This document shows positions 35,441 to 47,564 of a DNA stretch of 64,000 bases, one piece after another; position 1 is the first letter of the stretch, and each line of letters starts with the position of its first letter. The DNA lies in NCBI RefSeq assembly GCF_034190915.1, contig NW_026947502.1, positions 35,928,785 through 35,992,784 of the forward strand, in the 5' to 3' direction. The notes beneath the pieces were generated by a model, which had not been told where the DNA came from, searched no databases, and was given only the letters and a program-made list of their open reading frames with translations. The DNA comes from Cavia porcellus. Its lineage: Eukaryota; Chordata; Mammalia; Rodentia; Caviidae. Made by a program: the position numbers and the translations under genes.

Positions 35441-36529
35441 ATAAATGGCTAAATGATTACCAAATGAACATTGTGGAATCTCAGACTTATGCTACTGGCA
35501 TTTTAAAGACTCCAAGAAGACCCAGTTGTGTCCAACCTGCTTTAAGGTCTTCATGTTTTATAATCATTTGTGTGTAGACAAATTGTTTTCTTCCTAGAGA
35601 GCAATTTTAGTTTTTAATTTCATGTACCCAAGAAATCAAAGGAGTCTCAGATTAGTCATGAGAGTTTTCCGAGCTGCTCGACAGCCTACCAAAGTATCCC
35701 AACTTAAAAGCTAAGCCCCTGAATTTCTCTACCATAAGTAGAGTGCATGTTCCCTAAAGTTTCTATCTTCAGTGGACATTAAATTTAGACTTATTTTATG
35801 GAGCCTACAAAATGTCTTGAAAAATATGCTTCTCTTTAAGCCCTTTCCTCAAAAAGAGACAAAGTAGACCCCAGTGAAGTAACCCCAGAAGACCCTAAAT
35901 CCCCTTCTCCTCATATGAAAACCACCTCTCCAGCACTTTTTCAGTATTGATAGATCTTCCCTAAAAAGGAAATGGTTTACTTGGCTTCTACACTCTCATC
36001 AAGAAATTCTCTAATATCTTTTTGGAGGTTGGATATTAACTAAGGTGTTTTCTGCATTTTTCATCAGGTTTTTCAGTGGTTTTAACATAAGGGTTAGTGG
36101 AAGTTACCTAGTTTGCCATTAGTAGAAGGGTGTAATTAGATATTTTAAAACTTCTATTTTTTCTGGTGTACAATGGATCTTCTTTTAAATTGTGAATTTT
36201 CATCTTATGTCTGGTAGTTTGCGTTGGGTTCTCATATTAAAAATAACACAGACTGTTCAGTAGTAGTAACTGATGAAGACCTCCTGAGTGTAATGGATAA
36301 CAGGCCATAATTATGTTTCATCATGTGATGGTTTCTTGACTGCACAGATTTGTGAATGAATTTCATCTCCACCTCTGGGTAGTTGTAATAGTAGTAGGGA
36401 AAAAAAAGAGATGTACAATTTTCATGTCAAGCACCAACTGACAAGAAGAGATAGATTGATATTTATCTCTTGATCACTTTAAAATTATGATTTCCAAAAG
36501 ACTTCGAGCACCAAAGTGAGTGAACACTG
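35441..36529. other. Unique AT-rich DNA
   Basis: No repeat or gene recognised. Confidence 0.5.
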
Positions 36530-36850
36530 AAGCACACAGTGTGAGGGCAAACCCCTGTTCTGTGCTTACTAGTTGTACAGTCTGGGTCAAATTGTTATGT
36601 GCTTTATATTTTAGTCTTTTAATCTCTTAGGTAGGAGTAATTGAATTATTGTGAAAAGTAAATGAATAGGTGCCAGGGATATAGCTCAGCAATACAGCAA
36701 TACAGCACCTACATACCAGGTGTGAGGTCATGAGTTTGATCCCTGGCACCAAAAAAAAAAAAAAGTGAATCAATATAACTAAAGCACTTAGAAAGGTACC
36801 TAAGCTAGACAGTAGTAAATGCTCAATAAATATTAACTAGTATTATATCC
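36530..36850 (+). mobile_element. MIR SINE split by an ID element
   Basis: 'ctagttgtacagtctgggtc' and 'tttaatctcttag' precede the ID; 'aaagcacttagaaagg' and 'gtaaatgctcaataaatatt' follow it. Together they give the MIR core and tail. Confidence 0.75.
36669..36764 (+). mobile_element. ID-type SINE inside MIR
   Basis: 'ggtgccagggatatagctca' (box A), 'catgagtttgatccctggca' (box B-like) and a 14-base A-tail. Flanks 'aaagtaaatgaata' and 'aaagtgaatcaata' are a slightly diverged duplication. A short internal duplication ('caatacag' twice) is present. Confidence 0.93.
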
Positions 36851-37369
36851 ATCTTTGAGCTTTTGACACATATGTTTTAAACCTTTTCCTTTATAATTAT
36901 CTAACATAAAAGTAAATATTTTCATATTTTAAGAACTTCATAAGATTAGAGTAATACAAGCATAATAATTCTAGATCTGTTTGAGTAAAGTTAAATATTC
37001 TGCTTTTATTTTTCATGTTAAATGATTATATTCTACAATATTCTCTTTAAATTCTTTTGCTGTTGCCTTTTTAAAAAAAAAACCAGTTTCATTTAATCAA
37101 TTAGATAATTGTCACTTGGAAGTTTCTCTGTTCAGCAGAAACCTCATTTTGGTTTCTAAATAAAACAGCCCTAATTTGTAGTAAGTAGGGCTGTGCTTAT
37201 CTTCTAGTAGAATTTTAAATCATGGAAAATTTTAAATGACTTATTCAGTTTTAAGAAGATGAATGTTACAAGCTCTAGTGTAAAAGGTGGGTAGTGTCCA
37301 TAATCAGATGAGTAACTTCAGCAGAGAATTTTAAAGTATCAGAAAAATGAAAATGCTATAAATTAAAAA
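36851..37369. other. Unique AT-rich DNA
   Basis: No repeat or gene recognised. Confidence 0.45.
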
Positions 37370-38224
37370 CTCATTAGGAAATAAAGAATACCTTCAGGGT
37401 CTCAGCAGTAGGCCTGACACTTTGGGGGAAAAAACTGGGGAAGGTGTAGATGTGTCAACAAGAGTTAATTTCAGTTATGGAAATTGAAAATATCAAGAGA
37501 AAGAAGAAACAGGATGAATAAAAAGAAAATCGCATCTATAAAGTACGAGGCAGTATTAAATGGCCTAGCACGTATGTAATTGAGATCCCAAATGAGAAAG
37601 GAAACAGTATAGAAAAAATGTTTGCATTTTTGAAGAATTATCAGTAGTTATAACAAATACAAAACAAATCACAGATCCAAAACCAGAGACCACTAAGCTG
37701 ACCATATATGCATATCTATGCATACCTGTAGGCATTCCATATTCAAGCTGGTAAACATAAGGTGGAGGAAAAGAACATTGTATACTTTGGAATAAAAGCA
37801 GAGTTTACAACATGAGATGCAGAAAGTTTTAAAAATAAACTCCTTGAGTTTTGAAAGGAAACCCAGCTTTCAAAAAGTCCTATATTCAGTGACAGTGTTT
37901 TTAAAGATGAAAGAAAAATATACACCTTCCCAGACCAAACAAAAACAATGAGATATTTGTTTTCAACAGATGTACATTTTGAGGAATATTAGTGAAAGTT
38001 ATTCAGGTGGAAAGAATACCATACCAGGCAGAATCCAAATCTTCATGAATAAATTGGAAGATGGCCACAGTCATGTAAGTCACCAATGAGGAGCCCCCCA
38101 ACAGAAGCAAAATTTTGCCAAATACTTTTTGTTCACAAACCAAATTGTTTGAGAACAGAAGAGGTGATGAACCGAGATGTTACTGCATTTTACTTGATCT
38201 AAAATGGAAGTTTGCAAATTGATT
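37370..38224 (+). pseudogene. Old L1: ORF1 3' part and inter-ORF region
   Basis: 'gatcccaaatgagaaagg' and 'aaaccagagaccactaag' resemble L1M ORF1 coding sequence; 'tttttaaagatgaaagaaaa', 'ggaatattagtgaaagttat' and 'aggtggaaagaataccatac' resemble the following region. Frames are destroyed. This is the 5' part of the element that runs to about 41340. Confidence 0.65.
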
Positions 38225-38560
38225 CTTTAAAGAGAAGAAGAGTAGAAGAAGAATGGAGGAGGATGAAGAAGAGGAAGAGGAGGAGGAGAAAGCAGCAGCA
38301 ACAACAGCTAAAACAAAATTTCAAAACACATCAATGGGGGCAACAATGGCACATACATTGTGCACTGTCATCCCCAGTCATTCACCCAGAGCCCTAGACA
38401 TCTGCATTCAACCATCTGAACAACACCAGCACAAATCTTTCTCTCGGTGAACTCAGAGAAATCCACAGTACAACTATCTTAACTATGTTTATGTACATAC
38501 ACATATGCATATGTTTTCTCACACTAATGAAACAATACAATGCTTACACGAGTGTCTTAT
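38225..38560 (-). mobile_element. L1 3'-end fragment with purine-rich edge, antisense
   Basis: 'acaaaatttcaaaacacatc' and 'gcaacaatggcacatacatt' followed by 'acagtacaactatcttaact' and 'cacactaatgaaacaataca' match the same blocks at 45305-45545, the antisense end of a younger L1. The left edge is an irregular GAA/GAG tract (38230-38297), which gives Lys-Arg-Glu artefact frames. Confidence 0.6.
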
Positions 38561-39184
38561 AAACAAATATTTTCATGTTATATCTACTGTCTTCCAACAA
38601 AGGTGAAATTGGTAGTTGTAACAAATCGTCATCTACATACAGATCTCTATAACTCTCTCCTTACAACTTCCAAGTTTAAAATACCTTACTATCTAGCTCT
38701 TTAAAGATATAATTATTAGGAGATAATCAAATTGAATATTTAAAAAATAACTTTATTCTGTTTATAGAAAATAACCAATAAGAGGAATATATATATGATT
38801 TACAATATATATTATATAAATATTAATTAAAAGAAAGACTCCAGACCAGTGTTAAAAAATTCCTTAATGTTAATTCTACAAGAAGTTATAGCAATACTAA
38901 AGATGAAGGCACCTAAGAACTGTGTTTCAAAATACATGAAACCAAAATAGAACTAAAAGATTAAACCAGTAAATATATATTTATAATTTGAGCCTTTACA
39001 TCTCTCAGTATATCATAGGAGAGGTATAAAAATAATCATTAGAGATATGAAACACTTGAACCACTACCCTGATGATTCATATAGAACATACAGCAGAATA
39101 GTGTATATTTTTGTCAAGTATACATTCATCATATACAAAGATGGACCAGATTCTGGGCCAACAATAACGCATTATAATGCCTAA
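38561..39184 (+). pseudogene. Old L1 ORF2, endonuclease region
   Basis: 'tgtttcaaaatacatgaaac', 'gaacatacagcagaatagtg' and 'gatggaccagattctgggcc' are recognisable from the L1 endonuclease domain. Stops are abundant. Confidence 0.65.
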
Positions 39185-39756
39185 GTTTTATTGGTCTTGC
39201 TCTCCACTGTTTTGTCCAACTTTATAATATCTAATGAGATAGACAATTCCTTTTAAGGAAACAAGAGACAATGTTGATAACCATTGTTGATGACCTTGTA
39301 CTCTGTTCTACATCATGTGCTATGTCTATCCTTGGTTTGGACTTACAGCTTTGTTTTGCCATATTTGACTTTATTATCTCCCCCCCAAGAGAGTAATGAG
39401 AACTGAGGAGTAATAAAATCCAAAATGTGTAAATTTTGTTATAAAAAAGAGAGGGAGGGAAAAAAAAAAAAGAGCTCTAACGGATATAACAACAAGTGTG
39501 TTTAGGGATGTTAAATAGCTGACTATATTAATGTTTTTGGATCATTGAACACAGCTGTTTGCAGTCTCTCCGTTTGAATGTCTACTTTGTATTCTTTGAT
39601 ACTGTGATTTGAGCAACTATTTCCAAGATGATATTATGTAATCTATTAACAGGTGATTTCTTACTGTTATGTTTATTTTTTTTTTTGTAGTTCTGTATTA
39701 TGTGTAACCTTACACTGCTTTGTCTTGTTTTGTGTTTTTCTCTTTTTCCTCTTAAA

Positions 39757-39784
<28 letters not shown>
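39185..39784 (+). mobile_element. Inserted L1 3'-UTR copy with 27-base A-tail
   Basis: Contains 'gataaccattgttgatgacc', 'gtaataaaatccaaaatgtg' and 'gctgtttgcagtctct' ahead of 'cttaaataaa' and an A-run ending at 39783. The same sequence, partly inverted, is at 46167-46637. It interrupts the old L1 ORF2, which resumes at about 39790. The left boundary is approximate. Confidence 0.7.
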
Positions 39785-39787
<3 letters not shown>

Positions 39788-41340
39788 GGGATAAATCTTT
39801 TTCCTTGAGCCAAATAACATTACACTAGATATCAGGAAGCAAAATGTATCATTAAAATTACAAAATAGTTGGAATTTAAACATGGAATTAACAATAACCT
39901 CAGGTTAAAAAAGGAAATAACAGAGAAATTGGAAAATATTTTAAGTTGAATGAAATGGAAATATCTCAGCCTTTGTGGCTGTGACTCAGGAATTGCTTAG
40001 AGGGAAATTTATATTATTAGATGTTTACATTACAAAAGAATAATTAACTTAACTCAATGTGTTTTTATCCACGTTAAGAAGGTAAAATGAAAAAAACACA
40101 TTAAACATGAAAGAAACAAAAATCAAAAAAATAAGGAAAGAAGAATAAAGGTTAAAAAAGAAATCAGAAGATTCTCTGGGGGAAAAAATCAATAAAATTT
40201 GATGGATTTAACAATCTAGATTAAATGGACCGATGCTTTGGAGCGAAAATTTTAAACCAGCCAAAGCTTACATATGCAAAAATAGGTACCTTAAATATGC
40301 CTGTATCTCTTCTGAAAATTGAATTTGTAATTAATACTCATCAAACAAATAAAATTCTAGGCTCAAGTGGTTTCAACAAAAAATTTTAATAAACATTTAA
40401 GAAAGAAAAATTACCACTCTATACAACCTCTTTCAGAATATAGAAGAGGAAACACTTTCTAAGTTTTTGAGGTCATCCCAGAGGTTTACCCAGATACCAA
40501 AACACACAAAAAATATTTCAAGAAAAAAAAAAAAAAAACCCAAAACCAATATCCTCATGAACATCAATGCAAAAATCCTTACTAAAGTAGGGGCAAATTG
40601 AACTTAACAATATGTTGAAAGGATGATACATCATAAATAAGCACAATTTATTCTAAAAATAAAAGCTTGCTTAATATTTGAATATCATTCAATGCAATCC
40701 TCTGTATCAATAGACTAAAACAAAATTTTTAAGTATCTCAGTAAATACCAAAAATGTTTTTGAGAAAACTTAGTGCTTCCCAAAGACAAGAAAACAGAAA
40801 ATTCAAAGTAAAATAGGAAAGAAATTTCCTCAAGCTGAAGTAGATATCCACCAAACTCTATATCCAAGTTTATATTCACTAAGGGAGCAGAGAATGTTTC
40901 ATCCAAAGATCATGAAGAAGACAAAATACCCTCTCTCATTACTGTTCACTGTTGTATTAGAAATTCTAGCTGGTGCTACCTTAGATAAGAAAAAAAAATA
41001 AAATGTATGTAGATTTGGAAAGGAAGAAATAAAATTATCTCTTTTGCAGGGGATATGATTATCTATCTAAAAGTCGAAAATAGCTAGAAAAGCTGCCAAG
41101 TTAAAAAAACAGTACATGTAACAAATTTGTGAAGTATAAAATTAATTAAAGAAAATCACATTTTTATATACTGGCAGTACAAAATTAGAAATTGAAATAA
41201 GTAATACTATTTACAGTAGCACTATATAACATGAAATATATTAGCATTAATCTTCTAAAGTACAGTCAAAATCTGTAGGATACAAGCTATGTAACACTTA
41301 TGAAGAAATTTATAAAACACCCAAACAAATAAAATATCAG
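39785..41340 (+). pseudogene. Old L1 ORF2, reverse transcriptase region
   Basis: 'gcttagagggaaatttatat', 'aaaaaagaaatcagaag', 'caggctcaagtgg'-like and 'caaacaaataaaattctagg' follow L1 ORF2 order into the catalytic block. At 41043-41054 the normally FADD catalytic motif reads FAGD, so one catalytic aspartate is lost. Multiple frameshifts and stops confirm a dead copy. A 17-base A-run at 40527 is internal expansion. Confidence 0.75.
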
Positions 41341-41890
41341 CTCTTGTGTTTAGGAGAAGAAAAACCTAAACAAACAAAATACTCTCTGACTCATGTGTTA
41401 CATGGAGAATATTCCTGAAAACTGAAGGCTGTGGTGGGACTTAAATGCATATTTTTAGAGAGATTTTGTAGTCCAGAATATATAATTATTTATCTCATTA
41501 TACTTCTGAAACATATTGGTACACACAAAAGTTAACTTTGCTTAGAAGAAAAATATATTATTAGAAAAAATGCATATAAGGTATAACATTGTACATGCAA
41601 AGTTAAGTAGATGAAAAGGTAGTTGAGGTCAAATTAGGTTCCAGTTTTTCCTATGCACATGTATGACTTCCTTTCACATCACTAGACACCTGTCATTGCC
41701 AAAAGCCCTTTCCACTTGCAGTGGTGATCCCAGCGAAACATTTTAAGGTTCACTGTGATGTGATTAACACTGCAAACTAAGTAAGCTCTCTATTAAATTT
41801 TAGTCTTTCATGCATGCCAATGATCTGCCCTAAAGCTTTAAAATAGAACTCACTGTCAGAATATAGTATCTTGTGCTATTTGCTCATTTT
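41341..41890. other. Unassigned DNA
   Basis: The first part may be further L1 decay. The rest is unrecognised. Confidence 0.4.
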
Positions 41891-41894
41891 CTTT

Positions 41895-42204
41895 TAAATC
41901 ACAAGCATTTATTTAGAGCCCACTACACACTAGGACTTGTGATAAATGCTGAAGTAGCTGGCATTGGTTTCCAAGACCAGAACACCATGATGCCATGAAA
42001 TGCTGTGTTAGAAGAAATAGGCACTCAGCATGGAACAAAGGTGACACAGACTGCAGACAGGGAGGACAGTGTGAAGGCAACTGAAGACAACCGAGTAGAA
42101 TCTGAGTTGAGTCCTGATAGATGTGCAGTGTGAGCCAAGAGGTAGAGTGCAGAGTTAGTGGGTTTGCACACTGAAGGATGGTCTCTAAAGTCTGTTGAAA
42201 TGTT
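41895..42204 (-). mobile_element. L2 LINE, antisense, left part
   Basis: 'catttatttagagcccacta', 'cacactaggacttgtgataa' and 'ctgagttgagtcctgataga' match the reversed L2 3' end ('tattgagcacctac...gctaggcgct', 'gagctgagtcttgaagga'). Confidence 0.7.
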
Positions 42205-42895
42205 ACCAGCAACCTGACTATATTTGGGGATAGGGGCTTTAAGATGGAAGTAATTAGCAATAGCTAAACTCCTGATCCAACCGGCTTAGTATCTGTCATG
42301 GTTTATGTCTGTGGCCCCCAAGGCCTCATGAGTTTGCATTGTGCATTTGTGATGGTTCATTGTCTAGTGGTTGGATTGATGGTGTCAGTGCTACCCACAT
42401 AGGGGTGGAGCCAGGATGTGATGTAATGGCAGGAAGAAGGTGTGTCTTGCTCTTTGCTAGTTTCTGCCTTGCTGTTTGCAGCCACCATGAACTGTGGCCC
42501 AGCCATGCCCGCCTTTGGAGCCAACTGAGTGTGGACTGAAACCTCCAAAAACTGTAAGAAATATATCTTTCCTTTCCCAACTTGGGCTTCAGGTATTTTG
42601 TCTCAGCAATGAGTAAAAAGTAACTAAGACAGCATCTTTATAAGAAGCAGCACAGGGTGCTTCCTGTTCCTTCCAACTTTCCCTCCCCTTCTCCCTCCCA
42701 GTACATGCACAAAGGAAAGGCCATGTGAGGACACAGCAAGAAGATAGTTGTTGACAAGCCAGGAATAGAGCCCTCACCAGGAGCCAAATTGGCCATTACC
42801 TTGAACTGGAACTTACAGCCTCCAGAGCTGCGAGAAAATACATTTCTGTTGTTTAAGTAATCCACTCTGTGGAGTTTTTATTATGGCAACCTGAG
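42205..42895 (+). mobile_element. Older MaLR LTR (MLT1/MST-like), split by a younger LTR
   Basis: Left part (42205-42293): 'tatttggggataggggcttt' and 'aagatggaagtaatt'. Right part (42632-42895): 'tttataagaagcagcac', 'ggaaaggccatgtgagga', 'cagcctccagagctgcgaga' and 'ttctgttgtttaagtaatcc', the classic MaLR LTR 3' region. The younger LTR at 42294-42631 divides them. Confidence 0.8.
42294..42631 (+). mobile_element. Younger solo MaLR LTR with 5-bp target duplication
   Basis: Starts 'tgtcatggtttatgtctg' and ends 'aagtaactaagaca' (338 bp). Flanks GTATC (42289-42293) and GCATC (42632-42636) are a 5-bp duplication with one change. Holds the 'gccaccatgaactgtgg' and 'actgtaagaaatatatcttt' blocks shared with other copies in the window. 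Confidence 0.88.
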
Positions 42896-42899
42896 ACGA

Positions 42900-43190
42900 T
42901 AAGATAGTTGGTAAGAAGATACAGATAACTCCAGTTAGGGGAGAAAATATAAATAAATGCATGGAGGAAAGAACGAGGAGTGTGGCCTGTGTGGGTATTT
43001 GCGAGTGGGTTAGCATTGCTAAAACACAGAATCAGGACTGAGATAAAGGAGACAGGATGGCAATAATAAAAGGACGGTAATTATAAGAGATTGTTTCAAG
43101 GAAGTCTTTAAATGCCATTTCAGGGAACCTGGATTTTCTAAAAGAGCACTGATGATTTAGGAATGAATTCACAAGGTGATATTTGTGAAT
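42900..43190 (-). mobile_element. L2 LINE, antisense, right part
   Basis: 'gtgtggcctgtgtgggtatt', 'ggtaattataagagattgtt' and 'cttggattttct'-like blocks continue the reversed L2 that stopped at 42204. The match is weaker than on the left. Confidence 0.5.
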
Positions 43191-44099
43191 TTTTAAAAAA
43201 AATTATTTTGTCCAACAATTACAAATTGTGTGCCTGATGAGCATGATGTGAACCTCAGTTGAGATGTGGTTGGTCATAGGTAGCTGTCTCACTCTTCAGT
43301 AAGTAGTGATGATGGTTCAAACTATCATTGCAGAGGTGTGGATGGAAAGAGCAGGCATGGATCAAAAAAATTTTATGTGGGTAAAATTTAACTTATTTTT
43401 GCCCTTGAGAGAGATTTTAGAGGAGGGGAACAAGATTTGTTCCAGGCAGAGATAGAACCAGATTTTTAAGGTCCTAACATGCATTTTGGGGGCACTCTCT
43501 TTATGGAAAACACTGGAAAATTAGAAGTTACAAGCTTGCTAATTTTAGTTTAATTATGCATGCATACAACTTAGTTTAACCATGCATCTACCTCCAATGC
43601 AAACTCCAAATTTGAAAGACAGCAATTACGTGCCACTAGCCCAGCTAAGCAACAGAGAGGAAGGTCAGGGTTGAGGGAGGGCAGTGGGTTCAGTTTACAC
43701 GTGGATATCAGAGAAGCAATTAGAGGTGTTTGAAAGGATGCTCAGCATTTGGTCTGAGTACTGAAGCATGTTAATTTAGAAGTCAGCAAAAAAGCAAAGA
43801 AATTGGGATACAAATAATTAGAATGTCCAAAGCAGATAAGAAGGGTGATAAAGGAAGAAAAAGAAGAAGAATATTCTGATAAACTTAATATAGTAGCATG
43901 GCTGAGACTCACTCACTGTAAGAAGTGTTAACAGAGGTTTGCAGGTCCACCTAAGTCATTGGCAGCAGCCACAGGAGATGCGAGGAGCACTGTGGGTGCT
44001 GATACTTTAGTTCACTGAGACCAGGAGAACAGCTCAGTACGAAAGGAAGGAAGACAAGAGTGAAAAAAGATGACAGTGGGTTTCTTTCTCATACTGTGA
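43191..44099. other. Unique DNA
   Basis: No repeat or gene confidently recognised. Confidence 0.45.
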
Positions 44100-44575
44100 T
44101 AAATTGAGCTATTGTGAAGAAAACAAGACATCATAATAGCTAGTGCTGATTTAATACCATCTTGTTTTAAAGCCCCACCAAACTATGGCTCTTCTGTCTC
44201 CACTGGTTTTATCATGTTGTATCTTGCTGGATTTTATCATATGTGGTAGTATAAACAAAAATTGTTATAGGCAGAGAAACAATATAGAAACCATTGTTCA
44301 TTTTTCTGTTAGCTGGTTCTAAATACTCTACAATGCTTTCATCCACTTGAACGGTGTTACACTGTCTTGATATGTCTGATACTATAGCATATGAAGTTAT
44401 ATTCAAATATTTCAAGGAAAAAGACACTATGGTAACTACTAAGTCGGGTTATTTGGTGGTGAAGCACTAGGTTGCTGAAACTGTCATGCTTTGACCTGTA
44501 TTGTTATGTTGTTATGCCCTCTTTTATCTCAACCTCTCCCTTATTCATTAAAAAATTATTCAATTAAAAAAATTG
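44100..44575 (+). mobile_element. Probable L1 3'-UTR fragment
   Basis: Two copies of the L1 3'-UTR motif occur ('caatatagaaaccattgttc' at 44280 and 'gacactatggtaactacta' at 44423), with T-rich linkers and an A-rich end. The body is diverged from the other copies in the window. Confidence 0.5.
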
Positions 44576-45029
44576 CATAGATAAAAACAGTAAGTAAATA
44601 AATTTGCATCTTTCTTATATGGGAAGTCAGACTGAAGAATGAATTTAGGAAGAAATGGTGAGGTGCCTCGAGCGTGTCATGGTAGCAGTGTCCGTTAAGT
44701 AGTTGGAAATAAAAAAAAAGTTGCAATAGAGCTATCAATTGTGATCTTGAAGTAAATTTTGGCTTTGTCTTCATTTTCCAATGTAAATAAAATCACAGAC
44801 ATTCTAAAATGTTTTACCACTTGTCAAAGATTACAAAGAGATTGGCACAGCTAAGGGTGCCAGGTGCAGAATCATCAGCCAGTCAGGGGGATGCTAAACT
44901 TGGAGACTGGGGACAGTCACTAGCAGAGATGATGCCCACACACAGGGACATGGGAACTCCAAAATCCTGCAGTTTTAGAGGGCAGAAACTACCTAAAAGC
45001 AATTATTTTCCATTCTCCATTTTCCCCAA
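44576..45029. other. Unassigned DNA
   Basis: Nothing recognised. Confidence 0.4.
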
Positions 45030-45280
45030 TTCCTAAGAGCTACCAGTGTGTCTCTGTGAATTTACCTATTCCGGATTTTTCATACAAATGACATTATATA
45101 ATATGTGGATTAAATATATTGGCTTCTGCTATTTAGCATACATCTAGCTTCTGTTTCTTAATATAATGTCTTTTAGGTTCATTGAAGCCATATCATATGT
45201 CAATATTTGATTCTCTTCTATAGCCAAATATTACTCAGTACTGTGTATGCATCACATATGGTTTTTCCATTGATCTCTCT
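45030..45280 (-). mobile_element. Old L1 (L1ME-like) 3' end, antisense
   Basis: 'acctattccggatttttcat', 'acaaatgacattatataata', 'gaagccatatcatatgtcaa' and 'tatagccaaatattactcag' are the reversed 3' end of an ancient L1. It continues at about 47565, so the L1 between is a later insertion. Confidence 0.75.
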
Positions 45281-47564
45281 CTTTTAAAAAAATAAAAAGA
45301 AAGAAAAAATTTCAAAATAAGATAACTACAGGGTAACAATGGTTGATACACTGCATATTTTATCTTTAAATTAGTTATTCAGGGTACAAGATATCTACAT
45401 TTAATTGTCAAAATATTAGTACAAATCTTTCTTTTCAAGGAACTAAGAGAAATTAGTAGTACAATTATCTTAACTATCTTTTATATGTATATAAATTGTA
45501 TATATTATTTCTTTCATCTCACACTAGGGAGACAATACAATGTTTACAGATGCAGGTCCAATTTATTTATTTATGTGTGTGGTCATTTCACTTATGAGTA
45601 TAGTTGTATCCATTTACCTTTAAAACCTCGAGTTTATCCTTCTGTATGAATGAGTAGTACTCTACTGTATAAAAATACACCTTTTTATTCATTCTTTGGT
45701 TGATGGGCATTTAGGTTGTTTCCAAGATCTAACTATTACAAATTGTGCTACTATAAACATGGGAGTATATATATTTCTGTGATATGATGTTTTTAATTCT
45801 TCTGAGAAGATACCAAGAAGAGGAATAGCTATGTCAAATGGGACTTCCAATCCTAGTTTTTGAGGAATCCCCACAATGATTTCCACAGTGGATGCACCAG
45901 TCTACACTCCCACCAGCAATAGAAAAGGGTTCTATTTACCCCATAGCCTCTCCAACATTTGTTATTGGTTAATTTCTTGATACTAGGCATTGTTTCGAGG
46001 GTAATGTGGAATCAGTATTGTTTTAATTTCCATCTCTCAAATGACCAATGATGCTGAACATTTTTTCTTATATTTATTTGCTGTTTGTATTTCTTTGTGT
46101 GAGAAGTGTGTATCATCTCAGATGTCCATTTTGGATTAGGTCTTTAAATTTGGAAAGTCTGATGTTTCTTTTTTTAATTTTATTTAAGGAGAAAAAGAAA
46201 AAAAAACAGGAAAAGGGTACAAGTTATACAGAATTTCAGAAAAAATAAACAGTAGGAAATCATTAGTTAATAAATTACATATTGTCATCTTAGAAATCGT
46301 TGTTCAAATTACAAAATTAAAGCATATAGAGTGGACTTTCAAACAGTGAGACTGCAAACAGTTCTGTTCAATGAGCCAATAAAACTCAGTAATATGGTTA
46401 TCTATCTTACACACTTAAGTATACATGCAGTTATGTCCGTTAGAGCACTGAGGCAGTATGGTAACCATTGTTGATCACCTTGTATTACGTTTTTACATTA
46501 TATATCATGTCCATCCTCTTGATTTGACTGACTCTGTTCTGTCACATTTGGTTTTACTCTCTTCAAAAAAAAAAAAAAGTAATAACTGTGGGAGTAATAA
46601 AACCCAAAATGTGTAATTGTCATTGTACAAAAGAGAGGTCTGATGTTATGCTCCCAATAGTAATATTTTATCTGAGGAACAACTGGCAAACATTTTTTCC
46701 CACATTGTGTGTTGTCTCTTCACTCTGTTGGTGGTTTCTCTTGCTGTGCAAAAGCTTTTTAGTAAAATGAAATCCCACTTGTGGATTCTTTGTGTTAGTT
46801 CCTGTGAGATCAAGATTTTATTTATAGTTTTAACCTACACCAGTATCTTCAAGGATTTTACCTGGTCTGCTTTCCAGAAGATTTGATATTTCTGTTTTAA
46901 TATTTGGTTCTTTGATCCATTCTGAATTTACATTGGTGCATGGTAAAAGATATGGGTCCAATTTTAATTGTTGGTGTGTGTAGAGCCAGTTTTTCCAGCA
47001 CCATTTATTAAAGAGGTTATCTTTCTTCCAGTAAATATGTTTGGCACCCTTGTTAAGATAAGGTAGCTTAATACGTCTGGAGTTGTTTCTGCATCTTCTA
47101 ATCTGTTCCATTGAGCTTGAAGGTCTGTTTGTTTTGCCACTACCATGCTGCTTTTATCACAGTAGCTTTGTAGTATAATTTCAAATCAAGGATTGTGATG
47201 CCATCTGTCTTGCCTTTGTTGCCCAGAATTGTCTTTGCTATTCTAAGTCTCTTCTGCTTCCAGATGAATTTTAGGATTGTTTTCTCTAACTGTGTGAGAT
47301 ACTTTATTGAAGTTTTGATCAAAATTGCATAACCATATAACAGTTTGGAAGTATGGCCATTTTCACTATATTAGTTCCTCCTACCCAAGTACAAAGAATA
47401 TCTTTCCAGTTTTCTAATATCCTTTTCAATCTCACGTTTCAGAGTACTATAGTTTTCAGTGTAGAGGTCTTTTATGTATTTTATTAAATTAATTTCATTT
47501 TTTTGGGGTGCTAATGTGAAAGGTGTTGCTTTCCTGATTTTTCTCTCAGTAAGTTTTTTTTTTT
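45281..47564 (-). pseudogene. Younger L1, 5'-truncated, antisense
   Basis: Covers the 3' UTR and the C-terminal half of ORF2. Minus-strand frames include [19 protein letters not shown] (47140-47322) and NRLEDAETTPDVLSYLI (46964-47146), standard ORF2p C-terminal sequence. Stops separate them. The right edge lies in 'ctgatttttctctcagtaag', still inside the reverse transcriptase, so the copy is 5' truncated. The host 'ccattgat' and 'tctattgat' flanks mark the break in the older L1. A twin-primed L1 sits inside at 46167. Confidence 0.85.
46167..46637 (-). mobile_element. Twin-primed (5'-inverted) L1 3'-end insertion
   Basis: An exact 10-bp duplication GTCTGATGTT lies at 46157-46166 and 46638-46647, with L1 sequence continuous on both sides. 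The left part (46167-about 46455) matches the 3' half of the 39185-39784 copy on the minus strand. The right part (about 46470-46637: 'gtaaccattgttgatcacct', 'gtaataaaacccaaaatgtg') matches the 5' half of that copy on the plus strand. This arrangement is the known outcome of twin priming during L1 insertion. Confidence 0.82.

Noticed and set aside
38212..38450. Acidic/basic repeat protein frames
   Set aside because: Overlapping frames over a GAA/GAG tract at the edge of an L1 fragment.
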